64,000 nucleotides of DNA from Eunapius fragilis. Lineage: Eukaryota > Porifera > Demospongiae > Spongillida > Spongillidae. Positions 25,801-35,200 of this stretch are shown in pieces. The position numbers were made by a program, and so were the translations under genes. The DNA lies in assembly GCA_963681505.1 (NCBI GenBank), contig OY811976.1, positions 8,374,149 to 8,438,148 of the forward strand, given 5' to 3'. Within the stretch, counting starts at the first letter, position 1, and each line of letters starts with the position of its first letter. The notes beneath the pieces were generated by a model that saw only the letters and a list, made by a program, of their open reading frames with translations, was not told the DNA's origin and did not search any database.

Positions 25801-27147
25801 CATAGTAACAGTCCACCAGTCTCCCTGCTCTGGCATCACAGTTGACATTGACCATAAAGATCCCTCCTGTTCCAGATCCATAATATGAGGACCCATATGC
25901 TGTTGCATTGTTGGGACTGTATCCAAGCTGTTTGCAGACTGTGTTGGCTCCACTGGTGTCAGAGGTCCATTGATAATCACCACACACTGATCCCCACTGT
26001 CCTCCTATGCACACCTCCACACGTCCCTCCATTGGGGTTGATCCATTGACAAGGCGAACATCTCCGTTTGAACAACTGGAGGTTGGTTCTTGAAAATAAT
26101 AATATTTTGTATTTTATTAATGTTCGAGGGTTATTTTACATATGTGCCTGCATTGTATTCTAGGCAACAATGAAACAATGCTTAAAGGAACAGTGCATCT
26201 GTATTCAGCTGCCATTAACTATGGCATTCGTTTTGGTTTGAGTTTTTTCCTTCTTAAGTCATCAATGCATCATATGGTAATAAATCACATGATTACATAC
26301 CTGGGCAAAGAATCCCCAAATCCATTCTGTGATCACATCGATCATAAATAAAATAGTCGGGACGTTGCAAGTTGAAGTAAGAGCAATCAAATAGGGAGGA
26401 CTCATTTCCTGTACAATTAAGACTGTACCACCAAATAGGCCCCGAGCCTTCTCCATAGCGACCATCATACAGAGGTGTAGCACCTGATGAGGACAATCAC
26501 ACCAGTGCAAGTTAATTGATATGAAACATGACAAAATAGTTTTGACCAACCAAATGTTGGGTACCCTAGTCCTCTACAGACCACCTCAGCATAGTGTACA
26601 TAAAAGTTGCTTCCACAAACAGTTCCCCAACATCCTCCAATGCAGACCTCAACCCTGCCCTTATAAGGAGAGGTTTCTCCCACCAGTCGTATGGTACCAT
26701 TGGTACATGTACCAGAGCAGTACTCAGGAGTGGGTACTGGGAAGAGAGGGATGCGTAATGAACACCTGTTTGGCCAATTTCACATATTTGCCCTACTTGT
26801 GCACATCACTTCAAAATCACTGTAGCCAGTACAGTTGTAGTATCCAAGAGTGGCTGGAGTGTAACCATAACTATAACAATCTAATAGCTGATCTCCTCGA
26901 ATATCACAGCGATCAACATTGAGGAAAGCTATGGGTGTGTCATCTCCATTTCCATAACTACTGCTATTTGTTACAGCACCATATGGATATCCCAGCTGTC
27001 GGCACACAACAGTGGCTTCCTCTGTTCCCCATGTGGTTCCAGAAGGACTGCAGACTCCTCCCCACTGGTTGTTATAGCACACCTCCACCCTCCCATTCAG
27101 AGGTGTAGTCCCTCCAACAAGTTGAACATCTCCATCAGTGCAGTTAT
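4832..27147 (-). CDS. giant adhesion GPCR: SRCR x8, FN3 x~26, HRM, GAIN/GPS, 7TM (5' incomplete)
   Basis: This is a single minus-strand gene, inferred from about 50 consecutive exons with compatible splice sites and encoding about 4,650 residues. Domain order from N to C is eight SRCR domains (about residues 1-960 of the visible protein), about 26 FN3 domains (about 960-3740), an HRM Cys-rich domain, a GAIN domain with GPS, seven transmembrane helices and a cytoplasmic tail ending ESSV. Nearly every SRCR and FN3 exon boundary is phase 1, which joins these modules into one continuous frame across both blocks. In the adhesion GPCR family the GAIN domain self-cleaves at HL/T and the freed N terminus of the 7TM part acts as a tethered agonist. 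The ectodomain probably binds matrix or neighbouring cells. The first exon (signal peptide) and promoter were not found upstream of 27147. Two adjacent genes (an SRCR protein and an FN3 GPCR) remain possible until a transcript is seen, but the phase match argues for one. Confidence 0.85.
7869..9477 (-). other. membrane-proximal FN3 domains and linker exons of the receptor
   Basis: Inferred exons are 9175-9477 (one FN3 in one exon), 8882-9121, 8622-8824 and 8394-8568 (two FN3 domains split across three exons), then 8232-8332, 8094-8179 and 7869-8037 (linker leading into the HRM domain). These FN3 copies keep the core Trp and Tyr positions but are diverged from the tandem array. Unlike the rest of the ectodomain, the two most membrane-proximal FN3 domains are not one-exon-per-domain, suggesting they belong to the older receptor core. 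The linker exon 7869-8037 carries two Cys residues and a predicted beta-rich segment that I could not assign to a family. Confidence 0.8.
9756..12325 (-). other. block of diverse FN3 exons of the receptor (7 domains)
   Basis: Inferred exons are 11996-12325, 11651-11935, 11303-11587, 10615-11244 (two FN3 domains in one 630-nt exon), 10231-10548 and 9756-10085. All are bounded by canonical splice sites, and those checked have phase 1 at both ends. Exons 9756-10085 and 11996-12325 are near copies, and the similarity runs on into their 5' introns (10086-10212 against 12326-12450), so this was a recent genomic duplication. Exon 10231-10548 closely matches 22918-23235 on the far side of the tandem array. 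NxS/T sites are frequent, as expected for a secreted ectodomain. Confidence 0.85.
12991..21974 (-). repeat. tandem array of 14 near-identical FN3 exons
   Basis: Fourteen exons, each exactly 327 nt (109 codons) with phase 1 at both ends, start at 12991, 13647, 14297, 14986, 15640, 16286, 16913, 17579, 18223, 18776, 19439, 20094, 20757 and 21648. Spacing is about 550-690 bp except for the last interval (891 bp). Each encodes one FN3 domain with shared segments such as SPPIPKNGIIT, YTVYCNTSA and NYDCYVTANTSVGEGS, and each keeps an open frame. The intervening introns of about 320 bp are also similar between units, so the repeating unit is exon plus intron. The two Cys of the module (in VYCN and DCY) are conserved and could form a disulphide. 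The copy at 21648 is the most diverged in exon and intron and may mark the old edge of the array. Confidence 0.93.
22162..23235 (-). other. two FN3 exons between the array and the SRCR block
   Basis: Exons 22918-23235 (318 nt) and 22162-22491 (330 nt) each encode one FN3 domain with phase 1 boundaries. In sequence and order they mirror the pair 10231-10548 and 9756-10085 on the other flank of the 14-exon array, so the same two-exon block brackets the array. The intron 22492-22917 is ordinary spacer. Confidence 0.87.
23473..27147 (-). other. SRCR domain block of the receptor (8 domains)
   Basis: From N to C the SRCR domains are encoded by 26797-27147; 26551-26736 plus 26301-26483; 25741-26088; 25516-25689 plus 25301-25471; 24894-25244; 24652-24840 plus 24375-24614; 23967-24311; and 23681-23857 plus 23473-23644. 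Each shows the family pattern of GRVEVC, a WG(T/S)VC segment, a CRQLG segment and later paired Cys. Four domains sit in a single exon and four are split at one equivalent position just after CRQLG by introns of only about 36-67 bp. SRCR domains commonly bind proteins or polyanions, often with metal ions. The last domain has a problem: its small intron does not restore frame with the best-looking splice sites, so its boundary is uncertain. Confidence 0.88.
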
Positions 27148-27477
27148 CTGTAAACATGTGAGAAATATTTGACATGCATCACATATACATGTAATTGAGG
27201 AATTCAAATACAAATGGTGGTACTGATTTATTAAATTACAACAACAGACGTCTTTGTGCTGCATCACTGACAACAATAAAATATTTGCCATCTCTTAGCT
27301 AAGGATTTAATAATGCCAATCAAAAGGACATTTTTTATTTTTTCGAGAATACCATGCCTACGGAGCCAATCCTACATAGGACCTACTACCTAATGCACAA
27401 CGTATGCTTTTCAAATTCTTTTGAAGACCCTTTTAATAGTCCTTAGGATATATAGCCTATCTATATGAGACAAGTAT
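27148..27477. other. 5' flank or first intron of the receptor
   Basis: A splice acceptor of the most N-terminal visible SRCR exon abuts this stretch at 27148. A signal-peptide exon is expected further upstream. I find only a weak candidate ATG near 27291, without a hydrophobic core or a clear phase 1 donor, so I do not call it. The rest is AT-rich spacer. Confidence 0.4.
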
Positions 27478-27746
27478 ATAAAAACATTCTCTAACGAGAG
27501 AGTTGTTGGTGTATAGGATTGACCAATGGTGGCACGGAAACAGGAATGACGAAATTTTACTGGAAAATTGAAATAGGCCTATAATTAGCCCATTACTCAG
27601 GCATGAGCTGTTAATTGTGAGTGTGCTAAATATAGGCCTATTTCAATTTTTCAGTAAAATTTCTGTCACTTTTGTTTCCGTGCTTTTAACACCACCATTG
27701 GTCAATCCTATATATCAACAAATCTCTCGTTAGAGAATGTTTTTAT
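27478..27746. mobile_element. palindromic MITE, family A (diverged copy)
   Basis: This is an imperfect foldback of about 270 bp. The ends read ATAAAAACATTCTCTAACGA inward from both sides, and the arms converge on a shared AAATAGGCCTATA segment around a short loop near 27590-27640. It belongs to the same family as the elements at 27853, 34915, 36979 and 54570. No coding capacity is present. The superfamily is unknown. Confidence 0.85.
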
Positions 27747-27852
27747 GTATTTTGTTTCATAAGTTTTTTTTCGCCCTATAATAGTCAATAATCAAATGTC
27801 TTTAACAATAATTGGGACAGGGTCTGAGAAAATGTCGTATCGCTATATAAAT

Positions 27853-28129
27853 ACAAGTAAATAAAAACATTCTCTACGAGAAAGTTGGTGGGATATAGGA
27901 TTTGATTATGACATTGGTGGTGTAAAAAGCAAGGAAACAAGGTCTTATCAGAAGGGAAAATGTCATAGTCCTATATTTCTAGGACATGTGTTGTTTGTGT
28001 GCTAAATGTAGGACTATGACATTTTCCCTTCTGATAAGACCTTGTTTCCTTGCTTTTTACACCACCAATGTCATAATCAAATCCTATATCCCACCAACTT
28101 TCTCGTAGAGAATGTTTTTATTTACTTGT
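27853..28129. mobile_element. palindromic MITE, family A (near-perfect hairpin)
   Basis: This foldback of about 277 bp has arms of about 125 bp that are almost perfectly complementary, from ACAAGTAAATAAAAACATTC inward. The arms are separated by a loop of about 30 bp near 27985-28010. It is nearly identical to the copy at 34915-35200 and forms the outer left end of the large inverted repeat described separately. Transcription would give a long double-stranded hairpin. Confidence 0.9.
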
Positions 28130-28171
28130 TTTCTTTAATTTTTTTCATACCCATTTAATTATACAAGACAT

Positions 28172-28304
28172 TAGTCTCGTACCCAGACCGTCTATGACGT
28201 AAGCGATTATCGCTGTAAACAGTATAATCACTACGTCCATACGTATGGACGTAGTGTTTACAGCGATAATCGCTTACGTCATAGACGGTCTGGGTACGAG
28301 ACTA
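28172..28304. mobile_element. 133-bp foldback element with 9-bp target duplication
   Basis: This is a palindrome starting TAGTCTCGTACCCAGACCGTC and ending with its complement. It is flanked on both sides by ACAAGACAT (28163-28171 and 28305-28313), a perfect 9-bp direct repeat. An 8-9-bp duplication is typical of hAT or Mutator-like insertions, with 9 bp favouring Mutator-like; that assignment is inference. A shorter foldback at 42940-43007 shares similar termini. Confidence 0.88.
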
Positions 28305-28329
28305 ACAAGACATAGGAGGCTGATAGTCG

Positions 28330-29060
28330 ATTGTTTATCAAAGTATTATATTATATAAAAGCGAGTCCTCCAGCCGATTCTGAAGCTATTGGTGAAATTT
28401 TCATCGCTTAGAAATGTTCCTGTCCTGAGTTATGCGTGGTCAAGAAGGAGAAGACGACCCGCCCCTTGTTCCGAGACTGGGTACGAGGACGGGCAGTACA
28501 CTCTTGTTCTCAACAACCACGCGGTTCAGCGACATGAAACAAAAACGAAACTACTCGTTTTTGACTTCTAGATCGATTGCTAAAACAAGCTACACGACCC
28601 GATCGTCGGGAGTGTTGTTACAGACGGGTCGCGTTTTTTTAATGACTTCATAGTCGGGGTCAAATCCTATATGGAAGTTTCTAACGAAACTTCCGATAAA
28701 GTTATAAAAATGATTCTCTTTGAAATCGCTACATCTCCCGAACCGTAAATGCTATTGACTTCCTATTTTTAACACTTCATACTACATCATTTCTCTCTGG
28801 TAAAATAAATTTTGGGCTCTTGCATTACCTTCGTGCCAGTGTTGCAACGTCCAATACCCCTTGGGGTTCAAACTGGCCATATCTTTCGGCAGGACATCTC
28901 AATTAACTTCAAATTCGGTTTATACGCAGAGGGGTCCTGTACCTATCGATGTGTCCTGTTCGTTAATTTTTACTTGATCCGTTACGGAGATACAGCTGTG
29001 CAAAGTAATTGCACATTTCTCGCCATTAACCTACTACAACCTGGTTCCCGCTACTCCGAG
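28330..29060 (+). repeat. unnamed repeat family B, copy 1
   Basis: This segment shares a scattered but repeated pattern with 34528-34890 (reverse complement, close), 36180-36460, 38660-39355 and 60000-60720. The pattern is GAAGC(G/T)ATTGGT, then GTTCCTGTC(C/G)TGAGTTAT, a GAAGAAG-rich run, GGGTACG(A/G), TTGTTCTC, TTTTTTTAATGACTTCAT and a TCCTATATGGAA motif. A later block (about 28890-29040) with TCCGTTACGGAGATA also recurs at 60580-60710. Short open frames lie across it, but none resembles a known protein and they are not conserved between copies. I call it an unclassified repeat. Confidence 0.7.
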
Positions 29061-29223
29061 CACATGAATATACAATAACCTCCCGTGCCCATGCCACTAC
29101 ATGTACAACTGAAGTACCACCGTTAATTTACGTTCTTACAAACGTCAGTGGTTCTCTTCTATAACGAACAAGATTCGTTAAGCGATCAAAATGCGTGGGA
29201 TTCAGCTACCATCACCATACAAA
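29061..29223. other. short spacer between repeats
   Basis: No feature is recognised between repeat family B and the start of the next multi-copy unit. Confidence 0.4.
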
Positions 29224-30336
29224 ACACGGTACGTACTACCAGTACCGATACGCGCGCACAACCAGAGATCACAACTGAACAATATGTGTCCCTGTCGATT
29301 CGGTCATACTCTTTGGGTGCCACTCATTGCGTGGCCATTTATAGGCTCACAACCTATAACAGTACGTCAGAGCCATGAGATATAGTGCACGGTGTATCAG
29401 CTAGACTATGGGAGAGGCGTGGTCGAGTTAAAGACACATGCAGCGCAGCTAGGCTGGAACACATGTAACCCTTCCTTATTGTCGGGATTTGCGTTCTGCT
29501 GGCACATATATTTTTTAAACGCCCACCGTTTTTAATTTCATCTGCATGGCCACACCCATGAACCATAGATAATAGAGTAGCATGAACCAACACATACACA
29601 CGTCTCACGTCACACTTATACCATAGATAATAGATTATCTATGCTTATACACACTCTTTCCACTATTCTTTCCCCTTGCTGTACACCCTGTAAATTGTTA
29701 TGTACTACATGGATTCACTTATAAGCTTTGTCTATTTGAACTTTTCTTGGTTACAGTGCTTTCACTGGCTTACTATCCAACACTTTTTCTCAACTATTTA
29801 TATTCTGACTGATGTGTTTTTCACGTGTGTAACTGGATTGTGTGTTTTATACACAGTGGTATAGGAGCATGGGGGCCATGAGGGCAAAGGCCCCAACAAT
29901 TTTTTCAGAGGAAGGCCCCCCTCCCAACCCCTCCCCCCATTGGTTGTATGTACTGGGTTAATGTGTTGTATGTACTGGACTATTTGTTCCTGTCTCACAG
30001 TACCTGCCACATCATGACATACATGCCTCATGTCCCATATTCCATTACATGCATCCATTTACACACTCACACACTCATACAGACACAAATCACTATAAAC
30101 ACTGAAGCTATGAGTGTGTGCCATTGAGAGGTTTAAAAAGACTTAGGACTTACTATTTATTACCTTCCTTTGTTATATAAAATTTCCAGGGCCCTGATCT
30201 TTATCTTTAGGATAAAGCAGGAATAATATTCCTGCCGGGCTTATATACAAAAGTAGGTTTACAGAGTGGTAGATCTACATGTAATATCACAAAAGATAAG
30301 TAGCACAGATTCCTAGAAGGGGCCCATGTATAATGC

Positions 30337-30340
<4 letters not shown>
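29224..30340 (+). repeat. multi-copy spacer repeat C, copy 1 (left arm)
   Basis: This unit recurs in direct orientation at 30890-31720 and in inverse orientation at about 33260-34010. Shared landmarks are CCAGTACCGATACGCGCGCA near 29237, TATAGGCTCACAACCTATAA near 29340, GGGAGAGGCGTGGTCGAGTT near 29409 and AAAGGCCCCAACAATTTTTT near 29886. No open frame is kept between the copies. Segment 30120-30340 is shared only with the inverse copy. Confidence 0.8.
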
Positions 30341-30384
<44 letters not shown>

Positions 30385-30756
30385 CACACACATACACGTA
30401 CACACACACGCTACTTAGAATTAGTGGTTCTGGTGGGTATGACTGTCAGTTTGCTATGACCAGATGCAAAGCCACCCATGGAATGTTGATTTACATGAGA
30501 TGGTGGCAAATAGATAGGCTAATGCCTTTGTGTTTAGGACTCTGCCATTAAGAGACATATGGTCACATACCCACCTGAGGATCAGAGCAGTTGGTGTCAT
30601 ATTTTATGTTTTTTTTTTGGATCTGGGGCAGTTCCGCTTCCAAACATGTTACAGACCTGTGAGTTCCATAGGCTTTTGCATTTGTTCATATGTGTAGCAA
30701 ACATGACAGTCATCCTCACCAGAACCACTAATCCTAGGTAGCATTGGAATTTCCGT

Positions 30757-30795
<39 letters not shown>

Positions 30796-30800
30796 TGTGT
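30341..30800. repeat. foldback element bracketed by CA and TG microsatellites, left copy
   Basis: A (CA)n run at about 30341-30410 is followed by a foldback at about 30418-30745 whose ends read ATTAGTGGTTCTGGTG inward on both strands. A (TG)n run at about 30762-30812 follows. Because CA and TG are complements, the whole block including the microsatellites is one extended palindrome. A reverse-complement copy lies at 32768-33250. Confidence 0.82.
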
Positions 30801-30889
30801 GTGAGTGAGTGTGAGTGTTTGTAGCATTGGAACCTTTCTTTCTTGGAGGATGTGCAATTTATTCTGTAATGTGTTGACAAGGATTGTAC

Positions 30890-31720
30890 GGTACGTACTA
30901 CCAGTACCGATACGCGCGCATAGCATCATGTAGAAATCGTGTCCCTGTCGATTCGGTCATACTCTTTGGGTGCCACTCATTGCGTGGCCATTTATAGGCT
31001 CACAACCTATAACAGTACGTCAGAGCCATGAGATATAGTGCCCGGTGTATCAGCTAGGCTATGGGAGAGGCGTGGTCGAGTTAAAGACACATGCAGCGCA
31101 GCTAGGCTGGAACACATGTAACCCTTCCTTATTGTCGGGATTTGCGTTCTGCTGGCACATATATTTTAAACGCCCACCGTTTTTCATTTCATCTGCATGG
31201 CTGGCACGCACACACCCATGAACCACACCCATGAACATACACATGTCTCATGTCACGACTATTCACACTCTTTCCACCATAAGACACTACTCTTTTCCCC
31301 TTGCTGTAAACCCTGTTTCTGTAATACATGGATTCACTCATATGCTTTGTCAATTTGAACTTTTTTTTCTATGTTTTTCGGTTACAGTGCTTTCACTGGC
31401 CTAATATACAACCTCTTTCTCAACTATTTATATTCAGATTCATTCTCTTTATGTTTGGTCCTACATGTGCAAATATACCATTACCTTCTATTTCTTTAGT
31501 CGTCATAATTGTATCAGCACAAAATGGTAGTGTGTCTTTGTCAGACTCATGCCCTCCACTGTATGCTCATATCCCATGGCCTCCTCTACATGGTCATGTC
31601 CAAAGGCCTCCATGTCACTGATGTGGATGTGTTTTTCACACATGTAACTGGACTGTGTGTTGCATGTATTGGACTGGTGTCAGTGGGGTAGGAAGCACGG
31701 GGGTCGTGGGGGCAAATGCC
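30890..31720 (+). repeat. multi-copy spacer repeat C, copy 2 (direct)
   Basis: This is a direct duplicate of the 29224-29910 segment with the same landmarks (CCAGTACCGATACGCGCGCA near 30900, GGGAGAGGCGTGGTCGAGTT near 31063). It carries an extra stretch of about 180 bp near 31445-31620. It lies in the spacer of the large inverted repeat. Confidence 0.78.
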
Positions 31721-32176
31721 ACAATACGTTTGTTTGTCAGATGCCTCCGTGAGGCTCCACTATACATGTCCCGTATCCTACTCTCAAATTCATACTGTGC
31801 TTCATTGGGAGGGTTTTAAGGACTCCTCTATTTCAGCTGATAGTGGTCATGAAAGAGTTGGACTGATGGGGGGGGGAGGGGGGGGGGGGGCTCAAATCTC
31901 ATGTCCCCATCAATGTGCTCTTGTATATATAGCTGCATACTAGTCCTGAAGCTTCATCTATGTTGTGTAAGTAAATACCAATTCAGTGCTGTGTGCATAC
32001 CCATGGGTAAATAGAAGCCATGGTCAGTGAATGCTTTGTATAAACTATACAGTGGCCCAGTCTTTCCAAATCTTTGAGATAGGCTAGCCACTGCCACTTA
32101 TGCAAGGCTTCCATCTGTCCACAAGTAGCTTGCACAAAAAATAAAATCTCTGAGAAAGAAAAGTACCAATGCTACA

Positions 32177-32254
<78 letters not shown>

Positions 32255-32590
32255 CAATGGTGGTCTTGAAAAAGCTTAGCAAGCTGTATCCGGACCTCCA
32301 CCAGTGGACACTACGCTAGCCCTTTATGTTGGGATACCTATGGCACTACAAGGTCACCAATGGATGCACGTTACTTGCTCCTCCACATCAGGGCACCCCC
32401 TCTTCCATAGATGTCACACTTCTACATAGGGATCTCCTTCCCCCTTTTTACCATTCCATCCAGGAGACACCCCCCCCTCCTCCACACAGTATACCCCTCC
32501 TAAACTGTGTAACACCACTAATGGTCTTATTTCAAAATACTCTAAATTTGTTATGTTCTATCTCATGAAGAAAAAGAACTGATGGAACAA
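31721..32590. other. spacer with G-tract and (CA)n microsatellite
   Basis: A G-run lies at about 31868-31890 and a long pure (CA)n microsatellite at about 32178-32248. No gene is seen. The Cys-Val-Cys-Val open frame on the minus strand here is only the microsatellite read through. Confidence 0.7.
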
Positions 32591-32740
32591 GTAAAAAAAA
32601 AAACATTCTTTGTGAGAAAGTTGGTATATATGATTAAAAGGCAATATAGGTGTAAAAAGGAAATATGTAATAGCCCTACATTTAGAACATTTGTAGGACA
32701 TTATGTTGTTCAACTGTGTGCGTATTACATTTCCCCTTAG
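32590..32740. mobile_element. MITE family A, decayed partial copy
   Basis: One arm is recognisable (AACATTCTTTGTGAGAAAGTTGGT) together with a shortened far side near 32700. The termini are eroded. This is an older copy of the palindromic family seen at 27853 and 36979. Confidence 0.6.
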
Positions 32741-32767
32741 TACATACACATACACTCACATACACAA

Positions 32768-33206
32768 ATACACACACACACACACACACACACATACACA
32801 CACAAACACACACGGAAATTCCAATGCTACTTAGGATTAGTGGTTCTGGTGAGGATGACTGTCGTGTTTGCTACACATATGACCAAATGCAAAAGCCTAT
32901 GGAACTCACAGGTCTGTAACATGTTTGGAAACGGCACTGCCCCAGATCCAAAAACATAAATATGACACCAACTGCTCTGATCCTCAGGAGGGTATGTGAC
33001 CATATGTCTCATTAATGGCAGAGTCCTAAACACAAAGGCATTAGCCCATCTATTTGCCACCATCTCATGTAAATCAACATTCCATGGGTGACTTCCATGG
33101 GTGGCTTTGCATCTGGTCATAGCAAACTGACAGTCATACCCACCAGAACCACTAATTCTAAGTAGCACTGGTTTGTGTGTGTGTGTGTACGTGTATGTGT
33201 GTGCAT

Positions 33207-33250
<44 letters not shown>
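32768..33250. repeat. foldback element bracketed by CA and TG microsatellites, right copy
   Basis: This is a reverse-complement relative of 30341-30800. It runs from a (CA)n stretch (about 32768-32815) through a foldback of about 350 bp with ATTAGTGGTTCTGGTG ends to a (TG)n stretch (about 33175-33250). It forms the inner end of the right arm of the large inverted repeat. Confidence 0.82.
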
Positions 33251-33254
<4 letters not shown>

Positions 33255-34010
33255 ATAGCATTATTATCTTTTGTGATATTACATGTAGATCTACCACTCT
33301 GTAAACCTACTTTGTATATAAGCCCGGCAGGAATATTATTCCTGCTTTATCCCTAAAGATAAAGATCAGGGACCTGGAAATTTTATATAACAAAGGAAGG
33401 TAATAAATAGTAAGTCCTAAGTCTTTTTAAACCTCTCAATGGTACACACTCATAGCTTCAGCGTATATAGTGATTGGCATGGGATAGTTGTGAGTGTTGT
33501 GTATATGAGTGTGTGAGTGTGTAAATGGATGCATGTAATGGAATATGGGACATGAGGCATGGTATGTCATGATGTGGCAGGTACTGTGAGACAGGAACAA
33601 ATAGTCCAGTACATGCAACACATTAACCCAGTACATACAACCAATGGGGGGAGGGGTTGGGAGGGGGGCCTTCCTCTGAAAAAATTGTTGGGGCCTTTGC
33701 CCCCATGCTTGTATAAAACACACAATCCAGTTACACACGTGAAAAACACATCAGTCAGAATATGAATAGTTGAGAAAGAGTGTTGGATAGTAAGCCAGTG
33801 AAAGCACTGTAACCAAAAAGTTCAACTAGACAAGGCTTATGAGTGAATCCATAATGTGTTCCAGCCTAGCTGCGCTGCATGTGTCTTTAACTCGACCACG
33901 CCTCTCCCATAGCCTAGCTGATACACCGTGCACTATATCTCATGGCTCTGACGTACTGTTATAGGTTGTGAGCCTATAAATGGCCACGCAATGGGCAATT
34001 CCATTAAATA
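33251..34010 (-). repeat. multi-copy spacer repeat C, copy 3 (inverse, right arm)
   Basis: This is the reverse complement of 29318-30300. Landmarks in inverse orientation are the AAAAAATTGTTGGGGCCTTT segment near 33678, AACTCGACCACGCCTCTCCC near 33890 and TTATAGGTTGTGAGCCTATA near 33959. No conserved open frame is present. Confidence 0.8.
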
Positions 34011-34065
34011 ATGAGATTATTCTTGCAGTATTTCCTAATTAAAACTCAGTACGTATTTGTGACTG

Positions 34066-34413
34066 CAGAGGCGGATCCAGGGGGGGGGGGGTTTGGGGGT
34101 TGCAACCCCCCCTTTCATATATGGTAACGCCCCCTCTTCTGCTAAACAGCCCCTCCCCCTTCCCCGCTTTTCGTATCGGGCCTGAAGCGGACAGCACCCC
34201 CTCCCCCCGCTTTTCGTATCGGGCCTGAAGCGGACAGCACCCCCTCCCTCCGCTTTTTGTATCGGGCCTGAAGCGGGCAGCACCCCCCCCCCCCACCCCG
34301 CTTTTCGTGTCGGGTCTAAAGCGGACAGCACACCCCCCCCCCCCCCCCCCCCCCCTGCATTTCGTATCGCGGGTCTCAACCCCCCCTTTTGGAAAACCCT
34401 GTATCCGCCCCTG
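34066..34413. mobile_element. TIR element CAG(A/G)GGCGGAT, C-rich, with 5-bp direct repeat
   Basis: The ends CAGAGGCGGATCCAGG and its near complement at 34396-34413 are flanked by GACTG on both sides (34061-34065 and 34414-34418). The interior is a tandem repeat of about 40 bp, around five copies, each containing GCTTTTCGTATCGGGCCTG and a long C-run. CAGGGGCGGATCCAGG-type ends are widespread in animal DNA-transposon derivatives. No transposase is present. The superfamily is uncertain. Confidence 0.8.
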
Positions 34414-34914
34414 GACTGCCCTATGGAGTTTTCGTAGTTTCGCCAGGTTCCCTGTGTTTTTCTATGCAATTCCTGGTCGACCGCACTACTTATTGGTTTT
34501 CGCTGTATAAAATTGTTTCTTATAGCATCGGAAGTTTCGTTAGAAACTTCCATATAGGAGTTGACCCCGACTATGAATGTCATTAAAAAAACGCGACCCG
34601 TCTGTAACAACACTCCCGACGATCGGATCGTGTAGCTTGTTTTAGCAATCGATCTAGAAGTCAAAAATGAGTAGTTTCGTTTTTGTTTCATGTCGCTGAA
34701 CCGCATGGTTGTTGAGAACAAGAGTGTACTGCCCGTCCTCGTACCCAGTCTCGGAACAAGGGGCGGGTCGTCTTCTTATTCTTCTTCTCCTCCTTTATCT
34801 TGGCAACGCATAACTCAGAACAGGAACATTTCTAAGCGATGAAAATTTCACCAATAGCTTCAGAATCGGCTGGAGGACTCGCTTTTATATAATACATGAA
34901 AAAAAATTAAGAAA
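34414..34914 (-). repeat. unnamed repeat family B, copy 2 (inverse)
   Basis: The segment 34528-34890 is a close reverse complement of 28330-28700, including the TCCTATATGGAA motif at its inner end and the GAAGCTATTGGTGAAATTTT segment at its outer end. The stretch 34419-34527 has no match in the left arm. An ATTTTGAC-like short frame spans it but is not conserved. Confidence 0.8.
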
Positions 34915-35200
34915 ACAAGTAAATAAAAACATTCTCTACGAGAAAGTTGGTGGGATATAGGATTTGATTATGACATTGGTGGTGTAAAAAGCAAGGAAAC
35001 AAGGTCTTATCAGAAGGGAAAATGTCACAGTCCTATATTTAGCACACAAGCAACACATGCCCTAGAAATGTGCTAAATATAGGACTATGACATTTTCCCT
35101 TCTGATAAGACCTTGTTTCCTTGCTTTTTACACCACCAATGTCATAATCAAATTCTATATCCCACCAACTTTCTCGTAGAGAATGTTTTTATTTACTTGT
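34915..35200. mobile_element. palindromic MITE, family A (near-perfect hairpin)
   Basis: This is a nearly identical copy of 27853-28129, with ends ACAAGTAAATAAAAACATTC on both strands and a short central loop near 35040-35065. It forms the outer right end of the large inverted repeat. Confidence 0.9.

Larger units (their letters stand above)
27853..35200. repeat. large imperfect inverted repeat, arms of about 2.4-2.9 kb
   Basis: Five collinear blocks of the left arm match the right arm in reverse: 27853-28129 with 34915-35200, 28330-28700 with 34528-34890, 29318-29470 with 33853-33995, 29710-30340 with 33260-33850, and 30341-30750 with 32820-33250. The spacer is about 2 kb. Each arm has private insertions (28172-28304 left, 34066-34413 right), so the inversion predates them. 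It could be a large foldback transposon or an inverted segmental duplication. Confidence 0.82.

Noticed and set aside
27097-27291. Minus-strand frame starting near 27291 as a signal-peptide exon for the receptor
   Set aside because: It lacks a convincing hydrophobic core and a phase 1 splice donor.
32098-32301. Cys-Val repeat open frame on the minus strand, and Thr-His frames at 30333 and 32716
   Set aside because: These are (CA)n/(TG)n microsatellites read in frame.
34035-34721. A 228-codon minus-strand frame with Gly-rich repeats
   Set aside because: It runs through the C-rich tandem repeat of a TIR element and into repeat family B; it is not conserved in the other arm.
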